From NCBI RefSeq assembly GCF_036924595.1, contig NZ_JAZHRV010000001.1:5270001-5334000 (forward strand): DNA of 64,000 bases, given 5' to 3'. This document shows, in pieces, positions 17,686-24,566 of this stretch. The stretch is from Bradyrhizobium algeriense (GTDB taxonomy: Bacteria; Pseudomonadota; Alphaproteobacteria; Rhizobiales; Xanthobacteraceae). A model generated the notes under the pieces. It ran no database searches. It saw nothing but the letters and a program-made list of their open reading frames with translations, and was not told the DNA's origin. The translations under genes and the position numbers were made by a program. The stretch's first letter is position 1. Each line of letters opens with the position of its first letter.

Positions 17686-17910
17686 ATGAACGAAGAATTC
17701 GACTACGACCTGACGCCGTCCCAGTGGGAAGCATTGAAAGCGTTGCGCACACCGCAATCAAAGCTGCCGCGCATGAGCCGCTACACGATCGACGGCCTGA
17801 TCACGCTCGGACTAGCCGACATAAACGGCGATACGCCCGCCATCACTGCAAAGGGGCGCAAGGTGCTGATCAGGGGTTCGTCGCTGCTGTTGCAGGATCT
17901 GGCGGCCTGA
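17686..17910 (+). CDS. Small conserved-looking protein, possible winged-helix fold
   Basis: A 74-residue frame beginning MNEEFDYDLTPSQWEALKAL and continuing RYTIDGLITLGLADINGDTPAITAKGRKVL. The pattern of helix, helix, then a beta hairpin with ITAKGRKVL is like the small winged-helix proteins that read DNA in MarR/ArsR-type regulators, but no clear recognition helix is seen. GAGG lies 4 bases before this ATG. An alternative ATG at 17635 would add a Cys-rich peptide (CGKRCKKCRG). Function unknown. Confidence 0.6.
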   Translation: MNEEFDYDLTPSQWEALKALRTPQSKLPRMSRYTIDGLITLGLADINGDTPAITAKGRKVLIRGSSLLLQDLAA

Positions 17911-17980
17911 TTCGCGGCACTGCGCTGCAACACAAGATTTTGGATTGGCCACACCTGATTCCCTTGGATATAGAGCTCCA

Positions 17981-18099
17981 TCGACTGAGTGGCAACTAGG
18001 GTTCCGGATGGCGAGACCGCCATCGCCGGTCCGAGCGTTGCGGAAACCGCGATAGCACGCGGCTGCACCCGAGGGACAAAAGCCGGGAGGAGATGTCGA
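17981..18099 (+). promoter_or_regulatory. Guanidine-I (ykkC) riboswitch
   Basis: The conserved blocks of the ykkC aptamer appear in order and with proper spacing: CTAGGGTTCCG at 17996-18006, GGTCCGAG at 18028-18035, a GCACGCGG block near 18056-18063, and GAGGGACAAAAGCCGGGAGG at 18071-18090. A variable hairpin (GATGGCGAGACCGCCATC) sits between the first two, and TCGAC (17981-17985) can pair with GTCGA (18095-18099) as closing stem. Known members bind guanidinium and switch on exporters or guanidine-degrading enzymes. Here the downstream gene is a truncated EamA exporter whose start (18133, with GGAGG) follows by 33 bases. Recognition is from memory of the consensus. Confidence 0.85.
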
Positions 18100-18132
18100 G
18101 ATCTTGTTCGCGCCAGATGGCACGGAGGTCTC

Positions 18133-18222
18133 ATGTCGCCGCTCTCACTCTCGCTCGTTGTCCTCGCCGCCTTTATTCACGCCACCTGGAATCTGCTTTC
18201 GAAGCGTGCGGCGGCCGGCCCG
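18133..18222 (+). pseudogene. EamA-family exporter, 5' fragment only
   Basis: From an ATG with GGAGG 4 bases upstream, the first 30 codons encode MSPLSLSLVVLAAFIHATWN followed by LLSKRAAAGP. This is a textbook first helix of an EamA/DMT exporter with the conserved HATWN motif. Similarity stops abruptly near 18222; the rest of the frame to 18303 is Arg-rich nonsense. At that point a different frame becomes a PPK2 protein, so a deletion has joined two genes. With the riboswitch directly upstream, the lost gene was probably a guanidine-responsive exporter. Confidence 0.8.
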
Positions 18223-18640
18223 ACCGGGCGAGATCGTACTGTTCGACCGCTCATGGTACAACCGGGCCGGCGTCGAGCGGGTGATGAACTTCGTCACCGA
18301 TGAGGATTGCGAGCGGCTCATAACGATGGTCCCCGTTGTCGTGCGGGAGATGATCGTCAACAACGGCATCATCCTGCGCAAATACTTTCTCGATGTAAGT
18401 CAGGACGAGTAACGTCGCCGGTTTGAGGCGCGGATCAAAGACCTGATGAAGCACTGGAAGCTCAGTCCGATGGACACTGAATCGATGCGGCGCTGGTGGG
18501 ACTACACAGCGGCCTACCAGCGCATGATCAAGGGCACCCACACGTCATGGGCGCTCTACCGTGGGTCTGGGCGCCGGCCACCCGGTTCCCAGCCGCTACT
18601 GACGTTTCGGCGCGGTGTGGCCGGGCCTGGAAGTGACGGC
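18223..18640 (+). pseudogene. Polyphosphate kinase 2 (PPK2) remnant, truncated and with an internal stop
   Basis: Near 18223 the frame beginning GEIVLFDRSWYNRAGVERVM matches the PPK2 block containing the Walker-B-like Asp. It continues to FLDVSQDE, hits TAA at 18410-18412 where the family has Gln (CAA to TAA would explain it), then resumes in the same frame as RRRFEARIKDLMKHWKLSPM and RRWWDYTAAYQRMIKGTHT. After about 18545 similarity fades, implying a frameshift. The N-terminal third with the Walker A motif is absent. Function is certainly lost. PPK2 makes or uses polyphosphate to phosphorylate nucleotides. Confidence 0.85.
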
Positions 18641-18642
18641 CA

Positions 18643-20364
18643 ATGAAGCATTGGATGCACTGGCTGCCGGGCATCGAAACGCTGCGTCGATACGAGGCGG
18701 CGTGGCTCAGGCACGATATCCTCGCTGGGCTCGTGCTGGCGGCCATGCTGGTCCCGGTTGGAATTGCCTACGCGGTGGCATCGGGCTTGCCTGGGATCTA
18801 CGGTCTGTACGCAACGATCGTGCCGCTGTTGGTCTACGCATTGTTCGGCCCCAGTCGCATCCTCGTTCTGGGACCGGACTCGGCGCTGGCGGCTGTTATC
18901 CTCGGCGTTGTCGTTCCGCTGTCCGGTGGTGATCCTCTCCGCGCCGCAGCGCTCGCCGCCATGATGGCGATCGTTTCAGGGACGGTATGCATTCTGGCCG
19001 GCATCGCCCGCCTGGGTTTTGTCACCGAGCTGCTCTCCAAACCGATTCGGTACGGCTATATGAACGGAATTGCATTGACCGTTTTGATCAGCCAACTGCC
19101 AAACCTCTTCGGCTTCTCGATCAAGGGCGAAGGACCCCTGCGGAGTCTGTGGGCGATCGCCGATGCGATCCTTGAAGGAAAGACAAACTGGGTCGCATTC
19201 GGGATTGGGCTCGGCACGCTGACGGTCATCCTGCTGCTCCAGAACAACAAGCGGCTGCCAGGGATTCTGATTGCGGTGGTTGCGGCGACCGCCGTCGTCG
19301 GCGCGCTTGATCTTGGAACCCGTTACGGCGTGGCGGTCATTGGCCCCCTTCCAGAGGGATTGCCGGGTTTGGCAATCCCCTGGATAACCTACGGCGATAT
19401 CGTCCCGGTACTGGTCGGCGGCTGCGCCATTGCCCTGGTTTCGTTTGCGGACACCAGCGTGCTTTCGCGTTCCTATGCCGCGCGATTGGGCACTCATGTC
19501 GATCCCAACCAGGAGATGGTCGGGCTTGGCGCCGCCAATCTGGCAACCGGCTTTTTTCAAGGTTTCCCGATCAGCAGCAGCTCTTCGCGTACGCCTGTTG
19601 CCGAAGCCGCCGGCGCCCGCACCCAGCTAACCAGCGTCGTCGGCGCGCTTGCCATCGCCACCCTTCTGCTGGTGGCGCCAAACCTGCTTCAGCATTTGCC
19701 TTCCGCTGCATTGGCGGCTGTCGTCATCGCCGCTGCGATCGGCTTGTTTGAGGTCACCGACCTCAAACGAATCTATCGGATTCAGCAGTGGGAGTTCTGG
19801 CTGTCGATGGTCTGCTTTGTCGGCGTGGCCGTATTCGGAGTGATTCCGGGAATTGGGCTCGCAATCGCGATCGCCATTATCGAATTCCTGTGGGACGGCT
19901 GGCGCCCGCACTCTGCCGTGTTGGGTCGCGCCGATGGCGTCAAAGGTTATCACGACATCACGAGATATCCGGATGCACGCCGAATCCCCGGGCTGGTCCT
20001 GTTTCGGTGGGATGCGCCTCTATTCTTCGCCAACGCCGAATTCTTCAAGGAACGCATATTGGACGCCGTGGCGAAATCGCCGACGCCCGTGCGCTGGCTG
20101 GTCGTTGCGGCGGAGCCCGTCACCAGTGTGGACGTCTCCGCCGGCGATATAGTCGCCGAATTGGACGAGGCGTTGCACGCGCAGGGTATCGAGTTGTGCT
20201 TTGCCGAACTGAAAGATCCGGTAAAGGACAAGCTGAAGCGATTTGGGTTGTTCTCGCAGCTTGGCGAGCAATATTTCTTCCCAACCGTTGGCGCAGCCGT
20301 TTCCAGCTACCTGGAAATCAATGACGTGGAGTGGGAGGACTGGGAGGACCAGGTCAAACGTTAG
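18643..20364 (+). CDS. SulP-family anion/sulfate permease with STAS domain
   Basis: A 573-residue inner-membrane transporter with 10-14 helices in residues 20-420. SulP signatures are visible: VGIAYAVASGLPGIYGLYA, FGPSRILVLGPDSALAAV, and GFPISSSSSRTPVAEAAGA in the second repeat. A cytoplasmic STAS domain follows at about 430-560 (RIPGLVLFRWDAPLFFANAE, VTSVDVSAGDIVAELDEAL). The Ser of many STAS phosphosites aligns near TSVDVSA. It probably transports sulfate, bicarbonate or a dicarboxylate; the substrate is not determinable. Its start lies just after the ppk2 remnant. A cNMP-binding protein follows at 20486. Confidence 0.92.
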   Translation: MKHWMHWLPGIETLRRYEAAWLRHDILAGLVLAAMLVPVGIAYAVASGLPGIYGLYATIVPLLVYALFGPSRILVLGPDSALAAVILGVVVPLSGGDPLRAAALAAMMAIVSGTVCILAGIARLGFVTELLSKPIRYGYMNGIALTVLISQLPNLFGFSIKGEGPLRSLWAIADAILEGKTNWVAFGIGLGTLTVILLLQNNKRLPGILIAVVAATAVVGALDLGTRYGVAVIGPLPEGLPGLAIPWITYGDIVPVLVGGCAIALVSFADTSVLSRSYAARLGTHVDPNQEMVGLGAANLATGFFQGFPISSSSSRTPVAEAAGARTQLTSVVGALAIATLLLVAPNLLQHLPSAALAAVVIAAAIGLFEVTDLKRIYRIQQWEFWLSMVCFVGVAVFGVIPGIGLAIAIAIIEFLWDGWRPHSAVLGRADGVKGYHDITRYPDARRIPGLVLFRWDAPLFFANAEFFKERILDAVAKSPTPVRWLVVAAEPVTSVDVSAGDIVAELDEALHAQGIELCFAELKDPVKDKLKRFGLFSQLGEQYFFPTVGAAVSSYLEINDVEWEDWEDQVKR

Positions 20365-20485
20365 GAAGTGACGTGCCGAGCTTGACTACGTCGCTTGACC
20401 GATCCTTGAAGGAGACCGGCAACCGCGCGGCCGCGAAAGCAGGTTCCGAACTTGCCGCTGCCGGAAGCGAGAGTATATTGGATCG

Positions 20486-20962
20486 ATGGCTGTCAGCTCG
20501 CCCGATCTGAAAGCATTTTTGCTCGCCACACCTTTCTTCGGTGGCCTCTCGGACGCAAGCCTCGATCTCCTGGCCTCAATGCTGGTCGAGCGCCGCTTCG
20601 ACGCCGGCGCCACGATCGTCGCGGAAGGAGAACCGGGGCGCTCAATGTTCATTGTTCACTCGGGCCAGCTCCTGGTGAGCAAGCTCGGAGATTTGGGCCG
20701 CGTAATTCGGATATCGGGTCTGGAGCCCGGCGATTTCTTCGGCGAAATGACGCTCATCGAAATGCAGAACCGGTCAGCCACCGTCGTAGCCGAGAGCGCA
20801 ACCGTACTGTACGAGCTCACGGCCCGAAACCTCTACGCGTACTACAAGGCCGACATCCACGGCTACGTGATGGTGATGCAGAATATCAACCGCGAACTTT
20901 GCCGGCGGCTCCGCCGCGCCGACAGCCGTATTGCCGAACTGACCATTCACGCGGGTCGATGA
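20486..20962 (+). CDS. Stand-alone cyclic-nucleotide-binding domain protein
   Basis: A 158-residue protein that is a single cNMP-binding beta barrel (about 10-125): FGGLSDASLDLLASML, FDAGATIVAEGEPGRSMFIV and the phosphate-binding-cassette region PGDFFGEMTLIEMQNRSATV (the Arg of NRSAT contacts the cyclic phosphate). There is no C-terminal DNA-binding HTH, so it is not a Crp/Fnr activator. It may act as a ligand-sensing partner of a neighbouring protein. It lies 121 bases after the SulP gene on the same strand, so it may modulate that permease; this is inference. 20963-21198 holds nothing recognisable. Confidence 0.85.
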   Translation: MAVSSPDLKAFLLATPFFGGLSDASLDLLASMLVERRFDAGATIVAEGEPGRSMFIVHSGQLLVSKLGDLGRVIRISGLEPGDFFGEMTLIEMQNRSATVVAESATVLYELTARNLYAYYKADIHGYVMVMQNINRELCRRLRRADSRIAELTIHAGR

Positions 20963-21198
20963 TGCAGATACAATCCGCAACGGCCCGTAGCGTGGCCGCC
21001 CAACGTTCTGAATTGACTTCCGCTTTCGGCGTCACAGTGGACATGGCTGGACTTGCCGCTGGACCGCCCCGGTAGCGAATGACACCAAGGCCGACGTGGG
21101 TCGCTAAACAGCGGCGCGCCGCGGAGACTCGGCGGTTGTTGTCAGCAGCATCCTATGACACCATCTGAGTACCGAGTTGTTATGACTTCCAGAGGCCT

Positions 21199-22227
21199 AT
21201 GCCCCGCCGGAAATATGCTTGGGAAAAGCTATCGGATGAGCAGTTGCTCCAGCAACGCCTCAGTAGTCTGAGGGTTGCGGTCGAAGGCACTTGGCTCGAG
21301 GATTGTATCAGCACTCTTTATGAAGAGCTTGAAGAGCGGGGCATCCGGCTGCGGCCACATACATGGATGTCGAGCGAATGGTTTAGTCCGGCAGATGTGC
21401 CGGGCATTGCCGTCCCATTCTATCTCAGCCATCCCCGCCTGATGAAGCTGGAGAAGAAAATGATGCTCGACGTCGAGGGCGGCACCTGGTCCGAATGCAT
21501 GGCCATCCTCCGCCATGAGGCAGGCCATGCCATCCAGCACGGCTATCAGCTGCAGCGCCGCCGGCGTTGGCAGCAGCTGTTCGGCCGGTCCTCAAAACAC
21601 TACCCACGCTACTACCGGCCCAATCCGGCCAGCCGGCAATATGTTCAGCATCTTCGGCTGTGGTACGCGCAGAGCCATCCGGACGAGGATTTCGCTGAAA
21701 CCTTCGCGGTGTGGCTGCGGCCGCGTTCGAACTGGCGGACGCGCTATGCCGGCTGGCCGGCGCTGAACAAGCTCGAATATGTCGACGAACTGATGGAGGA
21801 GATCGCCGGGAAGCGGCCGCTGGTCACGACGCGGGAGCGTGTCGATCCGCTGCATGAACTCGGCCAGACACTCGGCGACCACTATAAAAAGAAGCAGGCG
21901 TTCTACGCCTTCAGGCCACCGAAGACTTACGACCGCGACCTCTCCCGGCTCTTTTCCGCCGATCCACGGCATCGCCGGGGGCCGCCGGCTTCTGCATTCA
22001 TCAGGCGGCACCGCGCCCACATCAGGCAGCTGGTTGCGCGGTGGACGGGCGAGAACCAGCTTACGCTTGATGCTGTACTTGACGACATGATCTCCCGCTG
22101 CCGAGAGCTCAATCTGCGCGCTGTCGGCTCCGATCGGAAGCTTGTGGCTGACTTCACCGTCCTGTTGACCGCCAAGACCATGCACGCGCTGTTCGGTCCT
22201 TCGCGGCGAAAATGGATCGCGCTATGA
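21199..22227 (+). CDS. Putative zinc-binding metallopeptidase
   Basis: A 342-residue protein with a gluzincin-type motif HEAGH at 106-110 (context CMAILRHEAGHAIQHGYQL) and a downstream HPDEDFAETFAVWLRP (161-176) offering Glu164 or Glu168 as third zinc ligand. This fits the putative zinc-binding metallopeptidase family (PF15887-like). No signal peptide is seen, so it is cytoplasmic. AGAGG precedes the ATG. Its TGA overlaps the ATG of an ATP-grasp ligase (ATGA), a strong sign of coupled translation and joint function, for example making and trimming an amide-linked product. Confidence 0.82.
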   Translation: MPRRKYAWEKLSDEQLLQQRLSSLRVAVEGTWLEDCISTLYEELEERGIRLRPHTWMSSEWFSPADVPGIAVPFYLSHPRLMKLEKKMMLDVEGGTWSECMAILRHEAGHAIQHGYQLQRRRRWQQLFGRSSKHYPRYYRPNPASRQYVQHLRLWYAQSHPDEDFAETFAVWLRPRSNWRTRYAGWPALNKLEYVDELMEEIAGKRPLVTTRERVDPLHELGQTLGDHYKKKQAFYAFRPPKTYDRDLSRLFSADPRHRRGPPASAFIRRHRAHIRQLVARWTGENQLTLDAVLDDMISRCRELNLRAVGSDRKLVADFTVLLTAKTMHALFGPSRRKWIAL

Positions 22228-23249
22228 GACGCCTGCGCGTTCTGGTGCTCATGCATCCGGACTTTGTGCCCCCGGACTCCACCGAGGGATACACTGCGCG
22301 GCAAATCAACGAATGGAAAACAGAATACGACGTCGTGAGCACCTTGCGTGCGGCCGGCCATGATGTTCGCCCGCTCGGTGCGCAGGAGGAAATCAGGCCG
22401 GTGCGCGAGGAGATCGAAAGTTTCAAGCCGCACGTGGTATTCACGTTGCTGGAGCAGTTTCACAACGAGCCCACGTATGACCAGCACGTCGCAAGCTATC
22501 TCGAACTGATGCAGATCCCGTATACCGGGTGTAACCCGCGTGGTCTGATCCTGGCGCGCGGCAAGGATCTGTCCAAGACATTGGTGCACCATCGCCGGAT
22601 CGCGGTGCCGGCCTTCGCCGTATTCCCGATGCGCCGAAAGGTCAAACGCCCAGCGCGTCTTGCGCTGCCGTTAATCGTCAAGAGCCTGAACGAGGATGGA
22701 TCCCGGGGTATCTCGCAGGCATCCGTCGTCGATACGGACGAGAAGCTCGCAGAGCGCGTCGCCTTCGTCCATGAGCGGATCGGGACCGCCGCGATCGCCG
22801 AGCAATATATCGAGGGACGTGAGCTTTATGTCGGCGTGCTCGGCAACAATCGGTTGCGAGTGTTGCCGGTTTGGGAATTGAAATTCGGCACTATGGGCGG
22901 CCAGGCCATAGCCACCGAGAAGGTCAAACACGATCCCGGTTATCAGGAGCGCGTGGGAATTATGGATGGGCCGGCCAAGAACCTTGCGCCGGAGGTACTC
23001 GCCCGCATTCAGCGAACAGCGAAACGCATCTACCGAACACTCGGGCTCGATGGATACGCGCGCATCGATTTTCGCCTCTCTGCCGACGGCACCCTGTATT
23101 TCATTGAAGCGAACCCCAATCCCGAAATCGCGAAGAGCCAGGAGTTCGCTACAGCGGCCCAGCATGGCGGACTTGATTACCCGGACCTCTTGCATCGCAT
23201 TCTTGCGCTCGGAAAAAGCCGGGCAAACGCCGGCACATCCGTAGGCTGA
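22224..23249 (+). CDS. ATP-grasp ligase related to D-alanine-D-alanine ligase
   Basis: A 341-residue ATP-grasp enzyme. The N-terminal domain (RRLRVLVLMHPDFVPPDST) is followed by TYDQHVASYLELMQIPYTGC and GKDLSKTLVHHRRIAVPAFA, as in Ddl-like ligases. The ATP-binding lysine region is LPLIVKSLNEDGSRGIS, and the metal site is DFRLSADGTLYFIEANPNPE (Asp/Glu/Asn). It probably joins a carboxylate to an amine with ATP. It may be a divergent ligase rather than the cell-wall enzyme, since Ddl is normally in the mur cluster. The start at 22224 overlaps the peptidase stop; an alternative ATG lies at 22212. Confidence 0.85.
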   Translation: MRRLRVLVLMHPDFVPPDSTEGYTARQINEWKTEYDVVSTLRAAGHDVRPLGAQEEIRPVREEIESFKPHVVFTLLEQFHNEPTYDQHVASYLELMQIPYTGCNPRGLILARGKDLSKTLVHHRRIAVPAFAVFPMRRKVKRPARLALPLIVKSLNEDGSRGISQASVVDTDEKLAERVAFVHERIGTAAIAEQYIEGRELYVGVLGNNRLRVLPVWELKFGTMGGQAIATEKVKHDPGYQERVGIMDGPAKNLAPEVLARIQRTAKRIYRTLGLDGYARIDFRLSADGTLYFIEANPNPEIAKSQEFATAAQHGGLDYPDLLHRILALGKSRANAGTSVG

Positions 23250-23430
23250 GACGGGCATGCGGAAGAGAGATTCCCGATTCATCTATGTCCGGCTGTTTTG
23301 GTCTTGTCGAAGACTCGCAGTCCTGAGGATGTTTTAGCTTCTGATCCGACAGCCCAAATCGATGCGGAATTTGGTCCGCTATCGGCGCGGACATCGAGTA
23401 GCAATCAATCTCGATTTATGGGTATGCGCC

Positions 23431-24420
23431 CTAATGTTCGTCCGGCCTCGTCCGCGCGATAATCTCGGCCGCACCCTTGTCCAGCAATTCCAGCCCGACG
23501 GCGCGGCCAAGCTCGCGCGGCCGGTCCGCTGCGCCATGCCGCGACACCTCGATGAAGCGGTCGCCGGTTTCATCGAGCACGGCGGCCGTCAGCATCATCT
23601 CGCGGCCCGCAAGCGTCGCGTGGCCGGCGATCGGCGAGTTGCAATGGCCGTTCAATACCCAGAGCACCTCGCGCTCGGCCTCGGCGCAGCGCCGCGACGC
23701 GGCGTCCTCGATCTTCGCCAGCCGCTTGCGCGTCAGCCAATCGTTCTCGACGCATTCTACCGCGACGATGCCCTGCCCCACCGCCGGCAGCATCTCGCGA
23801 ACCGAAAAATCATGGGCGATCCGCGAGGTCATCCCGATGCGCTCGAGCCCCGACCGTGCCATCACAAGCGCATCCGCAGGGCCGACCTCGCCGCCATCGG
23901 GAAGCCGCTGCTTGTCGCCGCGGTCGAGTTTTGCCACGCGGGTATCGGCCGCGCCGCGGAAATGGATGACGGTCACCTCGGGAAACAGCCGGCGCAGATA
24001 GGCCGCGCGGCGCACCGCATTGGTGCCTATCTTGAAACCCTTGCCCTTCGATGCGCGAAATTCATCGAGCGAAAGGCCGGGACGCAGCACCAGCGCATCG
24101 TTGGCGGCGTCGCGCGGCAGCGTCGCGGCGATGATCAGGCCCGGGGTCTCCTCATTGCCCGGAACATCCTTCAGCGAATGCATCGCCGCCTGCAATTCGC
24201 CGCCGCGCATGGCTTCGCGAATTTCGGCGACGAACGCTCCGCCCTTGCCGCCATGGCGCAGCAGCTTGCTGGTCTGGTCCCGGTCGCCGCGGGTTTCGAA
24301 CTTGACGATCTCGACGTCGAGCGCGGAATCGGCCGCGCGCAACAGCCGCGCGATCCCTTCCGTCTGCGCCAGCGCCATCGCGCTCTTGCGCGTGCCGATC
24401 TTCAAGGTCTGTCCCGACAC
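23431..24420 (-). CDS. hemC: Hydroxymethylbilane synthase (porphobilinogen deaminase), divergent
   Basis: A 329-residue HemC homologue. Catalytic features are retained: substrate-binding Arg in KIGTRKSAMALAQ, the catalytic Asp85 in MHSLKDVP, the arginine pair in GTNAVRRAAYL, the arginines of HFRGAADTRVAKLD, and the dipyrromethane-attaching Cys260 in VLNGHCNSPIAGHA. However, several blocks deviate from the canonical TSSLRR and EGGCQVPIG. The enzyme polymerises four porphobilinogens into hydroxymethylbilane for haem, sirohaem and B12. I prefer the GTG at 24420 (GGAGA 5 bases upstream) over the TTG at 24441, which has no ribosome site. The usual hemD/hemE neighbours are absent, so it might be a second, paralogous copy. 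Confidence 0.85.
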   Translation of the reverse strand: MSGQTLKIGTRKSAMALAQTEGIARLLRAADSALDVEIVKFETRGDRDQTSKLLRHGGKGGAFVAEIREAMRGGELQAAMHSLKDVPGNEETPGLIIAATLPRDAANDALVLRPGLSLDEFRASKGKGFKIGTNAVRRAAYLRRLFPEVTVIHFRGAADTRVAKLDRGDKQRLPDGGEVGPADALVMARSGLERIGMTSRIAHDFSVREMLPAVGQGIVAVECVENDWLTRKRLAKIEDAASRRCAEAEREVLWVLNGHCNSPIAGHATLAGREMMLTAAVLDETGDRFIEVSRHGAADRPRELGRAVGLELLDKGAAEIIARTRPDEH

Positions 24421-24566
24421 AAGGTCTCCGTTCGAAGGCAATCAAGCTGTTGTTTCGTGCGTAGGGGATAGAGCAAGCCGCCCACCAGAACAACTCTTTG
24501 GCTAATGGCGAGCCGTTCGTTTAGGAGCGCCCATTGTGCACCGCAACAACCTGTTTCGCCAGGTTT

